A stretch of DNA of 25,506 bases, from positions 1-25,506 of the IMG/VR virus record IMGVR_UViG_3300030060_002775. The stretch is one strand, 5' to 3'. How positions within the stretch are numbered: position 1 is the stretch's first letter; the number at the start of each line of letters is the position of its first letter. Of the stretch, positions 16,101 to 24,924 are shown one piece after another. The DNA comes from a virus. A program made the translations under genes and the position numbers. The notes beneath the pieces were generated by a model, which was not told where the DNA came from, did not search any database, and was given only the letters and a program-made list of their open reading frames with translations.

Positions 16101-19100
16101 AAAAAACCAAAAGAAGAACACGGAGCGTTGTTTTTTACTAAACCATATTTTGGTGATGCTGTACAAGATGTTTTTTTTAATGGTGGCGCTCTTATTGGTG
16201 CTTTAAAACCTTTAAAATTACCTGCACATGTTTATCGCGGGTTGCAAAAAATGGCACAAGTAGAATCTAAAAAAGAAGAAATACCTGTTATAAAAAGCAC
16301 AGAAGATTTTACAGTTACAAATGATTTTTTAAATCCTATTAATTTTGCACCAAAAACTGGAACAGAATTAAGAGACAGGTTGTTCTATGGAACAGGTATG
16401 ACTATGGCAGACATGCTTATAATTTTAAAAAGAATAGGTGTAGAAATAGAATTTATAAGCACAGCGCAAATGAGAACTAAATACGGTGTTACAGGTGCTA
16501 TAGCTTTTACAGGTCCACCAGAACTCTTTAACAAAAAAGCACAACCTGGAACGTTAAAACAATCTCAAATGAAGTTAGTAATTAATGAGCAATTAAAAAG
16601 TAATCCATCTTTGCGAATACAATTAGAACAAACTTTTGCACACGAATTTATGCACATTATTGATTATTATGATAAAAATTTTGATAAATATACACCGTAT
16701 AAAGAACGTGATACTACCGAAGAATACACAAAACTTTTTAATGATTTAGGTTTTGAAAAAGGTTATTTAGCAAGTTTTGGAACAGATGATAAAACAGGTA
16801 AACCAACAGGTAGAGTGCCAGGTAATTTTAATTTTGAAGAACTCAATAAATTTCTTGTAAAACAAGGCAAAAAAACAAAAACAAAAGATTTTATAAAACT
16901 AGGTAGAGGTAATGTATTAGGCGCTTTAGGCACGTTTAAAAATTTTGGTGAAGAATTTTTTGATATGAATAACAATGCACCTATGTCACGTATAGCTTTT
17001 ATTACTAGAAAACAAGAATTAGAGCGTGCTGCTGGTAAAAAAGAAGAAGTTGCTAAAGAACAAGAAAGATACAAAGCATTGTTTGAAACTGATGTTGTAC
17101 CAAAAGATATCTTAAAAGAAGAAAACATTAGCAATGTATTAGAACAATTTACTGCTATTAGTTTGTATGACGATTTTCTTAATTTTAAAAAACCTTTACA
17201 ATTACAATTTATACGAAGGGCAATTGAAATAATGCCAAAAGATGCTCGAGAAATATTCTTTAATCCACAAACATTTAGTCCTGCAGATTATAAAGAATAC
17301 GGACGTGCATTTGCAAGAGCTTTTGAAAAAGTTTTCCTTAATGAAGGTATGTTAAGCATGCATGTTGTACACAGAGAAATGTCAGAAATAAGTCAAAGGT
17401 TTAGACCTATGGACGACACGTATCTTGACCCGCGTCATCCTTTTTATTCTGATTTTATGACAAAAACTGGTCGTAGTTTTTTTGATACTTTTAAAATTGA
17501 AAGTGATGTAGGCACTTTTATACCAGCAATAACATCTTTAAAAGAACAATTAGCAGAAAAAGGTTATGTTTTGCCTAATTCAAAAAGAATTTTAGAAATG
17601 ACACCAGGTGAATATACTGAAATGTTAGAAACTGTAAGAAGGTTTTTAAGTGGTAAAAATACTAGGCAAATTAATAAATTAATGAAGCCTCTGATATCTA
17701 TGCATCGTCAAATGTTTAATTATTTTAACAACACAAAAGAGTTATTTGCAGATTGGGGTATGGCATTTGTTTTATATCCTGAATATGTAAAAGTTCATGC
17801 GCCTACTACAACATCATTTTTCTTACAACATTTAGAAAAAAAACCTGAATTTGCAAAAGTTTATTTAGATATACAAGCTGCTTTAGCTAAAACACCAGGT
17901 AGTGGTGAAGGTAGAGAAGAACAACTATTTGATTCTATAGTAAAAGAAATTTCTGATGCACAAACTAAAGTACGTGACAAACAAACAGAAATGGATAATA
18001 TAGCTAACCCTTTTAGAATTAAAGGTGCTGTATATGAACAACATGCTTTCCTTACATCGTTTTTAGATATAGGTGGTGGTAAACCAACAGAGCTAGCAAC
18101 AGCTATTTTAGAAGAAAGAAAAATGCCTAATTTAAAATCTAAAGATGAATTAGATGTTACTAATGACCCAGATTTAACTATGGCAAAAGATGTAAAATGG
18201 CATCTTCTGCAAAACCAACTTAAAGCTACTGATTTTGAAATGATAGGTAATAAACTAGAACCTTACATAAATCAGATGTTTGAGCTTAAACTTAAATATG
18301 GAATAGAAGATATGGAATCTTTTTTTACTACAGTTGCGTTACTAAACACCATGGTAAAAGGTGGTTCTAGAGAAGACATTGTAGAAAATCCATTTTTCCT
18401 TGCTAGTAAAGAACATTTTAAAGACCAAAAAATACAACCACGTGATGCAACAGGACAAAAAGTAGGTGAGCCAGTTGATGTAACAGATTTATTAAGCAAA
18501 AAACCTATGGCAGAAGACATGCTTAAATTTATTGATAAAAAATATCCAGAAATGAATCAGTTGTTTGATGACATTGCAGAAACAGGTAAAGAAATTTTAT
18601 TAGGAGCATTAAATACATCAGGCCTGGTAGATTTAAATACTCTTAAAAAAATAAAAAACAAAAAATATTTTGCATTTGCATATGCAGATAGAGAAATTGA
18701 AAGAATAGAAAAAACTGGTATGCCAGGTTTTAAAGGCAGTGGTTTTGAAAAAATGTCTGGTTCTTATAAAACACCAATGGCATCTGTTGAAGTTTATTTT
18801 GCAAAACTTTTTTACATAGCCAATGCTGCTGGTAGAAATAAATTACTTAATGTTTTGTTTAGAACTGAACCTTACGATGCTGCAGGTATAAATAAAATGT
18901 TAAGAGATAATGGTTTAATGGTAGAAAAAAACCAATTATACCCGATAGCAACAGAACTGTGGCAAGGACAACGTGGTTATGTGTGGGAACATAAAGAACT
19001 TATGGAACAATTTTTTCCTGGAATATTTGGTAGCACTATAGGTGCTAAAGGTTTTAAGCTTGAAACCTTACCTGACGGTTCAAAAACTTTAGCTTTTAAC

Positions 19101-21395
19101 AACGATTTGAAAGACAGAGTTATTAGAGAAGTTACAAAAGAAGACATGTCTGTGCCTACTAAAATACGTAATCAAGCACTAGAATTAAGAAAAAAAGCAA
19201 GAAGGTTATCTAATGTTTTTAGTGCAGAATATAATCCAGATTTGGCTGACAGTTTAAGAGAACAAGCATTTTATCTCGAATTAGAAAATACGTTTGTAAA
19301 TCCAGCACGAATACCAAAATTCATGAAACTGTTAGAATTTAATATGATGACTAATGAACGTTTAACAGATGTTGTTTCTTTAATGACTGGAGAAAAAATA
19401 GAAGGCATGGATTTAGAAATTGTATCTGGCAAAACAAGTATAGTAAGAGTTTTTGTACATGAAAGTCTTGCAGATGCTTTTCTTAATGACGATGCACCTA
19501 TTACAAACTCTAATTTCTTAAAATGGTGGTTAGGTTGGCAACAATTATTTAAAGAAATATATGTCGGGTACAACCCTATATATGCAATGCGTAATCCTGC
19601 TAGAGACATCTTTGATATAGCTGTAGAATCTGGTGCAAATTTAACAAACTTGTTAGATAAAAATGCATACAATAATGTTAAAAATATTTTAGCAAGATTT
19701 ACAGATAAAGACATAGAAAAAGTTGACAAACAAACACAAGCTTTAGCATATGCAAAATATGTAATAGAAGCCTTGCCTGATACTTATCGTGCTATAAGAG
19801 GCAAAAAAATAATAGACGCAGAAAACGAAGAATTTTTTAAAAGAATAAACATGCTTCCATTAAGAGGTGAAGTAGGTGCATCTTATAATGTATTTCGTAA
19901 CGAAACCGCACGTAATGATATGGACTCTTTGTTAGATAGATTGTCTATCCAAAATAAAGTTAATTACCACCGCAATCCAGAAAGAGCTTTTGCAAATCAT
20001 GTGTTACCTCATGCACAAAAATTGTTGTATGAAATCTATAGTCTTACAAAAGCAGGTGAAGTAGCACCGCGTGCTGCATTTTGGAGATATTATAGAGACG
20101 GACAAAAAGCTGGTCGTTATCCAGATGTAGACCCAAAACTATTAGATTTAGAAATAGGTACAATATTGACACCTAATTATGCAGCAAGAGGTGGTAGCAC
20201 GGCTAAATATTTAGAAGCTTTTAGCCCTTTCTTTAACGCAACAGTGCAATCATACAGAAAATCTACAAGAGCTTTTCAAAGAAATCCTAAAGGTTATGTA
20301 GCTAGAACACTTTCTTATCACAAGTGGGATATCATAGTTGCTATGGCATTAGCAGGTATGTTTGGTTCAGCTATTAGAACATTATTTATGGGTATTAGTC
20401 CAGAAGATTCTGTTTTATATCACCCATTACCAATGTTCTTACAAACAGGTAATGCAAAAGATGGGTCAGAAAATAGTTTATGGTATTTAACTGTACCAAG
20501 AAGCGCAAATTCAATTGCTGTAAATTATTTTATTAGAAGCACCGTGAATAAATTAGGTCATACTGCTGGGTTTGATGGTATGGGGTCAGCATATACAGAC
20601 CGTCAAGACCGTGCTGCTATTAATTATTTAACATTTAATGAATCTGTTTTGTATCATTCTATTATTGATATAGCAAGTTTTCTTGTACATGGACAAATGC
20701 CTAAAAGTAATCTTACAGGCCAGTATCTAGTAGATGATGCAACAGCAACTTTATCAGAAGCGTCAGAATACAATTTAAATTTCTTTGGACCAATGGGTGA
20801 TAACATGTCTAGATTTAGATTTTTTGATGATTTTGCAAAAAGTTTTTCAAACAAATATGGTTTACTATCTCCTTTTGGTTTTGAATTTGATATGAATAGA
20901 GATAAAAGATACGAAACATTTAACGACAGACTTAAAAGCACACCTGGTGGAGCATTGCTAGCACCATTTATAAAACAAGGTCCACAGTTAGGTGAACTAG
21001 CTATAAACGAATATAAGCATGATAAAAAAATTGTACAGGCTACAGAAGAAGAAAAAATTACTGGTTATTTTAAATCTGTTAATAACGGAAAAACACCAAC
21101 ACAAGACCAGGTAGAAGCTTTATATGCTAAAATTAAAAGAAATGGCATAGATGGGTTTGCAGAATTTTGCAGACAAAAAGGCATGAATTGTTCTAGAAAA
21201 GGATTGCAGTATTTAAGTCTTAGTAAAAAAGAAAGAGATTATATGGAAAAATATTATTATAACAGATTTATAAATGGTCAAACAGGCACTATGGTTGATG
21301 AAGATAAAGATGCATACGATGATGTGCGCAAAAAACTATATGAACAACAACTCAAAGAATTAAAAGGTGAAAACGTTGAAGAACAACAAGAATAA
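13122..21395 (+). CDS. Giant ejection/polyvalent protein with metallopeptidase motif; probable ATT start
   Basis: From ATT 13122 the protein has about 2757 residues; starting at the first ordinary codon (TTG 13410) gives 2661. The extra 96 codons look coding, for example VERKRQQYLDAGFSNREI, and otherwise leave 280 unexplained bases. Residues 1174-1178 are HEFMH, an HExxH zinc-peptidase motif, in QTFAHEFMHIIDYYDK. Near 1540, KELFADWGMAFVLYPEY resembles a second conserved motif of phage-borne metallopeptidases. About residues 2130-2440 (VGYNPIYAMRNPARD, then PNYAARGG and SPFFNATVQSYRKS) resemble large polyvalent protein domain LPD38. A hydrophobic segment lies near 2402-2424 (IIVAMALAGMFGSAI). 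Position after gp14/gp15-like genes suggests the T7 gp16 role: a large core protein ejected into the host. No lysozyme or transglycosylase motif was found. Confidence 0.8.
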   Translation: MSINIKKIEDATGLSVDDEVERKRQQYLDAGFSNREINEHFNRLDATERVVDSDDKVLDLDLIPTESSDAIYTDSNTKKKDKIKEKEIFQEKENLRLSKIADLTDINARIQFAATLQNQDTSGGDNPALSTITGDVDGKFNPFKIIEKDANLAQEFYKNAQRVEAREKTAKIETNYLDYGGLSNFFESEAKKRIFLDSISNIISMSSGSVNKYTEDGTRSGFLSLTPKQWKEWVENHVNVERDLYGEIIPETWTLEDDPTNILGQRHHSAVLGNYILFSPNVDPDLKARLINGDINAAEEFVNKHIYNGEENNATDVKQAILKNEYVGTSGDLAFINPKSIVGKTTKVVPGGEQLVNFFGGYGQENLISNGFDNATNGIVALFNSYKLRNEIPDMEDIMKAVKENAGEPNGFKMIGRILKDLMFEKGFTTDTAKQERILDIMNYNNMRGGKQFFRDMVTFMNELPYYAAGEATKSINYGSKILRSAIGSGTAFYIPAVMKSSLIAAIQDNKVNDFKNFTEHLFSSEVQIEGGKAFATGFLLRGIGEKYIMKPMRIDFANPFTKRTQSLSTTFARNNSLRPNFDPLHNPVQNTIANIAWDTVGLGTLSPVIQEARLPEASDYLHSGAFAAALRINALALRTLKEAKIIRKKMRDNSSTIDPKKVIIDVEGVEVHTKQSKNIKLGIMPEVYDRYDIAVRKAFEKNNAIVTNPPKFRQNEIVQQKIGKEDLQVKEVINQNGVDVAIVKNKDNVLEPVLQKDLGKHTPSIKGLHVDKTEEIMPIFSSRDMTNLHLESAKRYKEIIDDMQINDFELSTDGISEVQKKINGMYYGKPREPSMTTKSAKARRNNISNEASFNRIFLNDVSEMSVLAEMLPRTKTRVYNKEFLDDYINPKDRNYEALNKKDFYKSVEGRNFGIKPLLKFNPLGDKRNPFIVVEVESNLNSENPDLYVFNKSAFDMLNLQKGIELTRPDISFVYERGFKPTEGEGSANPQYAKKPKEEHGALFFTKPYFGDAVQDVFFNGGALIGALKPLKLPAHVYRGLQKMAQVESKKEEIPVIKSTEDFTVTNDFLNPINFAPKTGTELRDRLFYGTGMTMADMLIILKRIGVEIEFISTAQMRTKYGVTGAIAFTGPPELFNKKAQPGTLKQSQMKLVINEQLKSNPSLRIQLEQTFAHEFMHIIDYYDKNFDKYTPYKERDTTEEYTKLFNDLGFEKGYLASFGTDDKTGKPTGRVPGNFNFEELNKFLVKQGKKTKTKDFIKLGRGNVLGALGTFKNFGEEFFDMNNNAPMSRIAFITRKQELERAAGKKEEVAKEQERYKALFETDVVPKDILKEENISNVLEQFTAISLYDDFLNFKKPLQLQFIRRAIEIMPKDAREIFFNPQTFSPADYKEYGRAFARAFEKVFLNEGMLSMHVVHREMSEISQRFRPMDDTYLDPRHPFYSDFMTKTGRSFFDTFKIESDVGTFIPAITSLKEQLAEKGYVLPNSKRILEMTPGEYTEMLETVRRFLSGKNTRQINKLMKPLISMHRQMFNYFNNTKELFADWGMAFVLYPEYVKVHAPTTTSFFLQHLEKKPEFAKVYLDIQAALAKTPGSGEGREEQLFDSIVKEISDAQTKVRDKQTEMDNIANPFRIKGAVYEQHAFLTSFLDIGGGKPTELATAILEERKMPNLKSKDELDVTNDPDLTMAKDVKWHLLQNQLKATDFEMIGNKLEPYINQMFELKLKYGIEDMESFFTTVALLNTMVKGGSREDIVENPFFLASKEHFKDQKIQPRDATGQKVGEPVDVTDLLSKKPMAEDMLKFIDKKYPEMNQLFDDIAETGKEILLGALNTSGLVDLNTLKKIKNKKYFAFAYADREIERIEKTGMPGFKGSGFEKMSGSYKTPMASVEVYFAKLFYIANAAGRNKLLNVLFRTEPYDAAGINKMLRDNGLMVEKNQLYPIATELWQGQRGYVWEHKELMEQFFPGIFGSTIGAKGFKLETLPDGSKTLAFNNDLKDRVIREVTKEDMSVPTKIRNQALELRKKARRLSNVFSAEYNPDLADSLREQAFYLELENTFVNPARIPKFMKLLEFNMMTNERLTDVVSLMTGEKIEGMDLEIVSGKTSIVRVFVHESLADAFLNDDAPITNSNFLKWWLGWQQLFKEIYVGYNPIYAMRNPARDIFDIAVESGANLTNLLDKNAYNNVKNILARFTDKDIEKVDKQTQALAYAKYVIEALPDTYRAIRGKKIIDAENEEFFKRINMLPLRGEVGASYNVFRNETARNDMDSLLDRLSIQNKVNYHRNPERAFANHVLPHAQKLLYEIYSLTKAGEVAPRAAFWRYYRDGQKAGRYPDVDPKLLDLEIGTILTPNYAARGGSTAKYLEAFSPFFNATVQSYRKSTRAFQRNPKGYVARTLSYHKWDIIVAMALAGMFGSAIRTLFMGISPEDSVLYHPLPMFLQTGNAKDGSENSLWYLTVPRSANSIAVNYFIRSTVNKLGHTAGFDGMGSAYTDRQDRAAINYLTFNESVLYHSIIDIASFLVHGQMPKSNLTGQYLVDDATATLSEASEYNLNFFGPMGDNMSRFRFFDDFAKSFSNKYGLLSPFGFEFDMNRDKRYETFNDRLKSTPGGALLAPFIKQGPQLGELAINEYKHDKKIVQATEEEKITGYFKSVNNGKTPTQDQVEALYAKIKRNGIDGFAEFCRQKGMNCSRKGLQYLSLSKKERDYMEKYYYNRFINGQTGTMVDEDKDAYDDVRKKLYEQQLKELKGENVEEQQE

Positions 21396-21418
21396 TGATA
21401 GAATTATGAGGATAGAAA

Positions 21419-24220
21419 ATGGCAATATCAACAACAATAATTAAGAATAGTTACAGTGGAGACGGGTCTAACGATACCTTTGCATACCAGTTTAAGATAG
21501 CTGCAGATGCAGATATACAGGTTATTATTAGGTCATCTGCGGGTGGAGAGACTGTAAAAACCCTTACTACACATTATACAGTAACTGGTGCAGGAAATGC
21601 AACAGGTGGTAATGTTGTTTTTGAATCTGGGCATATACCTACATCAACAGAAACAGTGGTTATAAGAAGGTCTACAACACAGACACAAACACTCGACTTA
21701 GTAGAGAACGACCCATTCACAGCAGATTCTGTAGAGGGTGCATTTGACAAAAACCTTGCAGCTATACAAGAACTGCAAGAACAAGTAGACAGGTCATTTA
21801 AAGTATCAAGAACTAATACAATATCATCATCAGAGTTTACAGACAATGCTGCTACAAGAGCTAGTAAGACATTAGGATTTGATTCATCAGGTGATTTAAC
21901 TACAGTTGCAGACTTCCTACCAGCAGGTGGAGATTCAGCTTTATTTACATATAGCACAACTACTTCAGATGCAGACCCAGGAGCTGGTGGATTTAGAATG
22001 AACAACACTACATACTCTAGTGTTACTGAATTATATATAGATGATGCAGATGCAAACGGAACAGATGTTGCTACATGGGTACAAACATTTGACGACAACC
22101 AAACTAACTACAGCAAACGAGGTAGAGTAAGAATACAAAATGCAGGAACACTTACTAAGTACATAGTGTTTGATGTTACAGGTGCAGTTACAGATGCTAC
22201 AGGATATACTAAAGTAACAGTAGCTCATGTAGCTTCTTCAGGCACATTGTCTGATGGCGACAAAGTATTTATTTCATTTGTAGCTAATGGTATAGACGGA
22301 GCTAACCCTGGTTATTTTTACAAGTTTGATTCAGGTACAAGTGATACTGACCCTGGAGCTGGTGAGGTAGCTTTTAATAATGGTACATATGCAAGTGTTA
22401 CAGAGATTTACATAGATGATGTTGACCAACACGGAGCTACTACACAAACAGAAACTATTACATGGGATGATTCTACAGCAGGACACAAAGGAGTTCTGCA
22501 ATTTACAGATATAAACGATAGAAGTACATATGCTAGATTTAAAATATCTGGCACAGCTACAGATGCTTCTGGCTATAATAAACTTGCAGTTACACATCTT
22601 GTATCTAATAACACATTTAGTGCAGGTGATAGCCTAGCAGTTACCTTTGCACAGTCTGGACATGACGGAGCAATACCAGGATATCAATACACATTTGATA
22701 GTGGTACATCAGACACAGACCCTGGTGCAGGAGAAATAGCATTTAACAACGGAACATACTCATCAGTCAACACTATTTTTATAGATGATGATGATGCAAA
22801 TGGTGCTACAGTATCTACAGATGTTTTAACATGGGATGATAGCACATCTACTATCAAAGGTTATCTACACATTGTAGACACAGATGACCCATCAACATAT
22901 GCAAGATTCTCTATTACAGGTACTACTACAGATGCTAGTGGTTACAACAAGCTATCTGTTACACATTTAATATCTAACAATACATTCTCAGCTGGTGATT
23001 CCTTATCAGTACACTTCAGCAGAAATGGTGATAAGGGTGATACTGGCTCTACTGGTAGCACAGGGTCTACTGGTTCTACTGGTAGTACAGGAGCAACTGG
23101 TGCAGCTGGTACAAACTCACAACTATCTATGACATTTGAAAGCACAACCTCTGATGCTGACCCAGGTGCAGGTAAGATTGCATTTAACAATGGCACAGTA
23201 TCTAGTGTAAATGTACTCTTTATAGATGATGCAGATGATGCAGGTGCAGACATATCTGGTTATGTGCAGAGCTTCGATGATGTGTCTAATACAGTAGCAA
23301 GAGGGATTATAACAGTAACAAAAGAAGGAACAGCATCTACCTTTGCTACATTTAAAGTTAGTGGAGCTGTTACAGATGCAAGTGGCTACACTAAAGTGCC
23401 TGTTACTCATATAGTAAGCAACGGAACTTTTTCTGACAATGATGGAGTAGGAGTACACTTTAGTTATAGTGGTGCAGATGGTGCAGATGGCTCAGATGGT
23501 GCAGATGGCTCTGGTTCTATGTCAAGTTTTACTCTTGCAGGTGATAGTGGTTCTAATCAAACTATTGCAGATGGCAACACCCTAACTGTTACAGGTGGAG
23601 AGGGTATAGATACTGCTGCTAGTGCAACAGATACGATTACAATATCAGGTGAAGATGCAAGTACATCTAACAAAGGTGTAGCTCAATTTAGTTCAGATAA
23701 CTTTGCAGCATCATCTGGAACTATAACAATTAAAGATGGTGGTGTAAACAATGATGAACTAGCAGGTAGTATTGCTAGTGCGAAGTTAGTAGCTACACTA
23801 TCTGAAAAAACATTAGATTCTTGTACCCTTACAAAACACACACAAGAAACTGCAACCATATCAGCGACTGCAGCAACTGGCACTATTAACTATGATTTAA
23901 AAACACAATCAATATTGTACTACACTAGCGATGCAACTGGTAACTTTACAGTTAATTTTAGAGGCGATGGTAGTACAACATTAAATAGTATTATGGACAC
24001 AGGTGATGTTGTTACTGCAGTATTCTTAGTTACAAATGGTAGTTCAGCTAAATACAACAATGCTTTTCAAGTAGATGGTAGTAGTGTTACTCCAAAGAAT
24101 CAGGGAGGCTCATCTTATTCAGCTGGTAACGCTAACAGCATAGATGTATATACATATACTATAATTAAGACAGGAGATGCAGCTTTCACAATGTTGACAA
24201 GCCAGACACAGTTCGCATAA
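21419..24220 (+). CDS. Tail fibre with T7 gp17-like N-terminus, fourfold repeat and collagen-like linkers
   Basis: The 933-residue fibre is anchored by residues 1 to about 135, which fit the T7 tail fibre N-terminal domain (YSGDGSNDTFAYQFKIAADADIQVII, then VVIRRSTTQTQTLD and DSVEGAFDKNLAAIQELQEQVDRSF). From about residue 180 come four repeats of about 120 residues, each with tSDxDPGAGxxxFNNgT, an Asp-rich IDDxDxxG loop and VTHxxSNxTFSxxD. A Gly-x-y run of nine triplets lies between copies 3 and 4, and a shorter GADGADGSDGAD run follows copy 4. The C-terminus (VYTYTIIKTGDAAFTMLTSQTQF) is of a type I recall from marine phage fibres. A GAGG at 21408-21411 supports ATG 21419. It likely forms trimers for host recognition. 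Confidence 0.9.
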   Translation: MAISTTIIKNSYSGDGSNDTFAYQFKIAADADIQVIIRSSAGGETVKTLTTHYTVTGAGNATGGNVVFESGHIPTSTETVVIRRSTTQTQTLDLVENDPFTADSVEGAFDKNLAAIQELQEQVDRSFKVSRTNTISSSEFTDNAATRASKTLGFDSSGDLTTVADFLPAGGDSALFTYSTTTSDADPGAGGFRMNNTTYSSVTELYIDDADANGTDVATWVQTFDDNQTNYSKRGRVRIQNAGTLTKYIVFDVTGAVTDATGYTKVTVAHVASSGTLSDGDKVFISFVANGIDGANPGYFYKFDSGTSDTDPGAGEVAFNNGTYASVTEIYIDDVDQHGATTQTETITWDDSTAGHKGVLQFTDINDRSTYARFKISGTATDASGYNKLAVTHLVSNNTFSAGDSLAVTFAQSGHDGAIPGYQYTFDSGTSDTDPGAGEIAFNNGTYSSVNTIFIDDDDANGATVSTDVLTWDDSTSTIKGYLHIVDTDDPSTYARFSITGTTTDASGYNKLSVTHLISNNTFSAGDSLSVHFSRNGDKGDTGSTGSTGSTGSTGSTGATGAAGTNSQLSMTFESTTSDADPGAGKIAFNNGTVSSVNVLFIDDADDAGADISGYVQSFDDVSNTVARGIITVTKEGTASTFATFKVSGAVTDASGYTKVPVTHIVSNGTFSDNDGVGVHFSYSGADGADGSDGADGSGSMSSFTLAGDSGSNQTIADGNTLTVTGGEGIDTAASATDTITISGEDASTSNKGVAQFSSDNFAASSGTITIKDGGVNNDELAGSIASAKLVATLSEKTLDSCTLTKHTQETATISATAATGTINYDLKTQSILYYTSDATGNFTVNFRGDGSTTLNSIMDTGDVVTAVFLVTNGSSAKYNNAFQVDGSSVTPKNQGGSSYSAGNANSIDVYTYTIIKTGDAAFTMLTSQTQFA
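21965..23515 (+). repeat. Fourfold in-frame repeat of the tail fibre with collagen-like segments
   Basis: The recurring anchor (DxDPGAG codons) starts at 21965, 22340, 22709 and 23150, giving spacings of 375, 369 and 441 bases. The third spacing is longer because it contains the Gly-x-y run at 23027-23110. A second short Gly-x-y run follows the fourth copy at 23471-23515. The copies differ at many codons, so this is an older duplication, with copies 2 and 3 most alike. The collagen-like DNA itself repeats every nine bases and could vary in length by slippage or recombination. Confidence 0.88.
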
Positions 24221-24924
24221 TGGCACCAATAATTACAACAATAGGACAAGCAAGTGCTAATGCTTTTGGACAAAGAGCAGCAGCAGGTGGTTTAGCAGAT
24301 GTAACAGCTGGTAATCAATCTTTTACATCTAGTGGTACATTTACATTACAGTCAGATGTTCACTACAACAACCTTATCTTCCGTGTATACGGAGCAGGTG
24401 GTGGTGGAGGTTCTGGTGCAAATTCAGATTTAAAAAGTCCATCTGTTGGTGCTGATGGTTCTGCAGGTGGATTATCTAAAGTAGCAAAATCAGGAATAAC
24501 TGACATCATTGGAAATGGTGGTGGTGGTGGTGTCGGAGGAGAAAGAACTAATCCAGCAGCAGGAGGCTCTGGTGGTACTGCAAGTGGTGGAGATACTAAT
24601 ACTACTGGTAGTGCAGGAACATCTAAAGCAACTGGTTCTGGTGCAGCTGGTGGAGCAGGTGGCGACCCAGGTGGTACAGGTGAAACTGGTTACAACTCAT
24701 CACGAGGTGGTGGTGGAACAGGTGGTACTGACCCACAAGGCAATGGACCAACAGGTGGTGCTGGTGGTGGAGGTGGTGGCTTCGCTAAAAAAACTTTTTC
24801 TGACTTTGATGGAGATGGAGGCAGTTACACTATAACCATAGGCAATGGAGGTAATGGTGGTTCTGGTGGTGGTAACAATGGTAATGCTGGTGAAGGTGGA
24901 TTTGTTTATGTGGAGTTTAATTAA
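24220..24924 (+). CDS. Glycine-rich tail protein, probable receptor-binding adhesin
   Basis: The protein has 234 residues. Residues 1 to about 55 are ordinary (MAPIITTIGQASANAFGQRAAAGG, then FTSSGTFTLQSDVHYNNLIFRVYGAGGGGG). From there to about 225 many Gly runs alternate with short variable loops (NGGGGGVGGERT, AGGAGGDPGG, TIGNGGNGGSGGG), ending FVYVEFN. This is the layout of glycine-rich phage tail domains. In phage S16 gp38-type adhesins such Gly-rich strands form a sandwich whose loops contact the receptor; I infer a similar role. It starts by TAATG overlap with the fibre gene, so the two products are probably coupled and may form one complex. Confidence 0.8.
   Translation: MAPIITTIGQASANAFGQRAAAGGLADVTAGNQSFTSSGTFTLQSDVHYNNLIFRVYGAGGGGGSGANSDLKSPSVGADGSAGGLSKVAKSGITDIIGNGGGGGVGGERTNPAAGGSGGTASGGDTNTTGSAGTSKATGSGAAGGAGGDPGGTGETGYNSSRGGGGTGGTDPQGNGPTGGAGGGGGGFAKKTFSDFDGDGGSYTITIGNGGNGGSGGGNNGNAGEGGFVYVEFN

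Noticed and set aside
16012-16206. Second + frame of 64 codons inside the giant gene
   Set aside because: It is an overlapping frame with low-complexity Lys/Leu content and no start signal, within clear coding sequence.
19034-19042. CACTATAGG inside the giant gene as a third promoter
   Set aside because: It matches the T7 core, but the flanks do not resemble the two leader copies and it lies in coding sequence, so chance is likelier.
21574-23458. Several minus-strand open frames opposite the tail fibre
   Set aside because: They mirror the repeat structure and codon bias of the fibre gene, are full of Ser/Cys/Val and have no ribosome binding sites.
24509-24835. Open frame in a second + frame inside the Gly-rich gene
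   Set aside because: It is a by-product of GGT-rich repeats, giving a monotonous Val/Gln/Glu sequence with no start signal.
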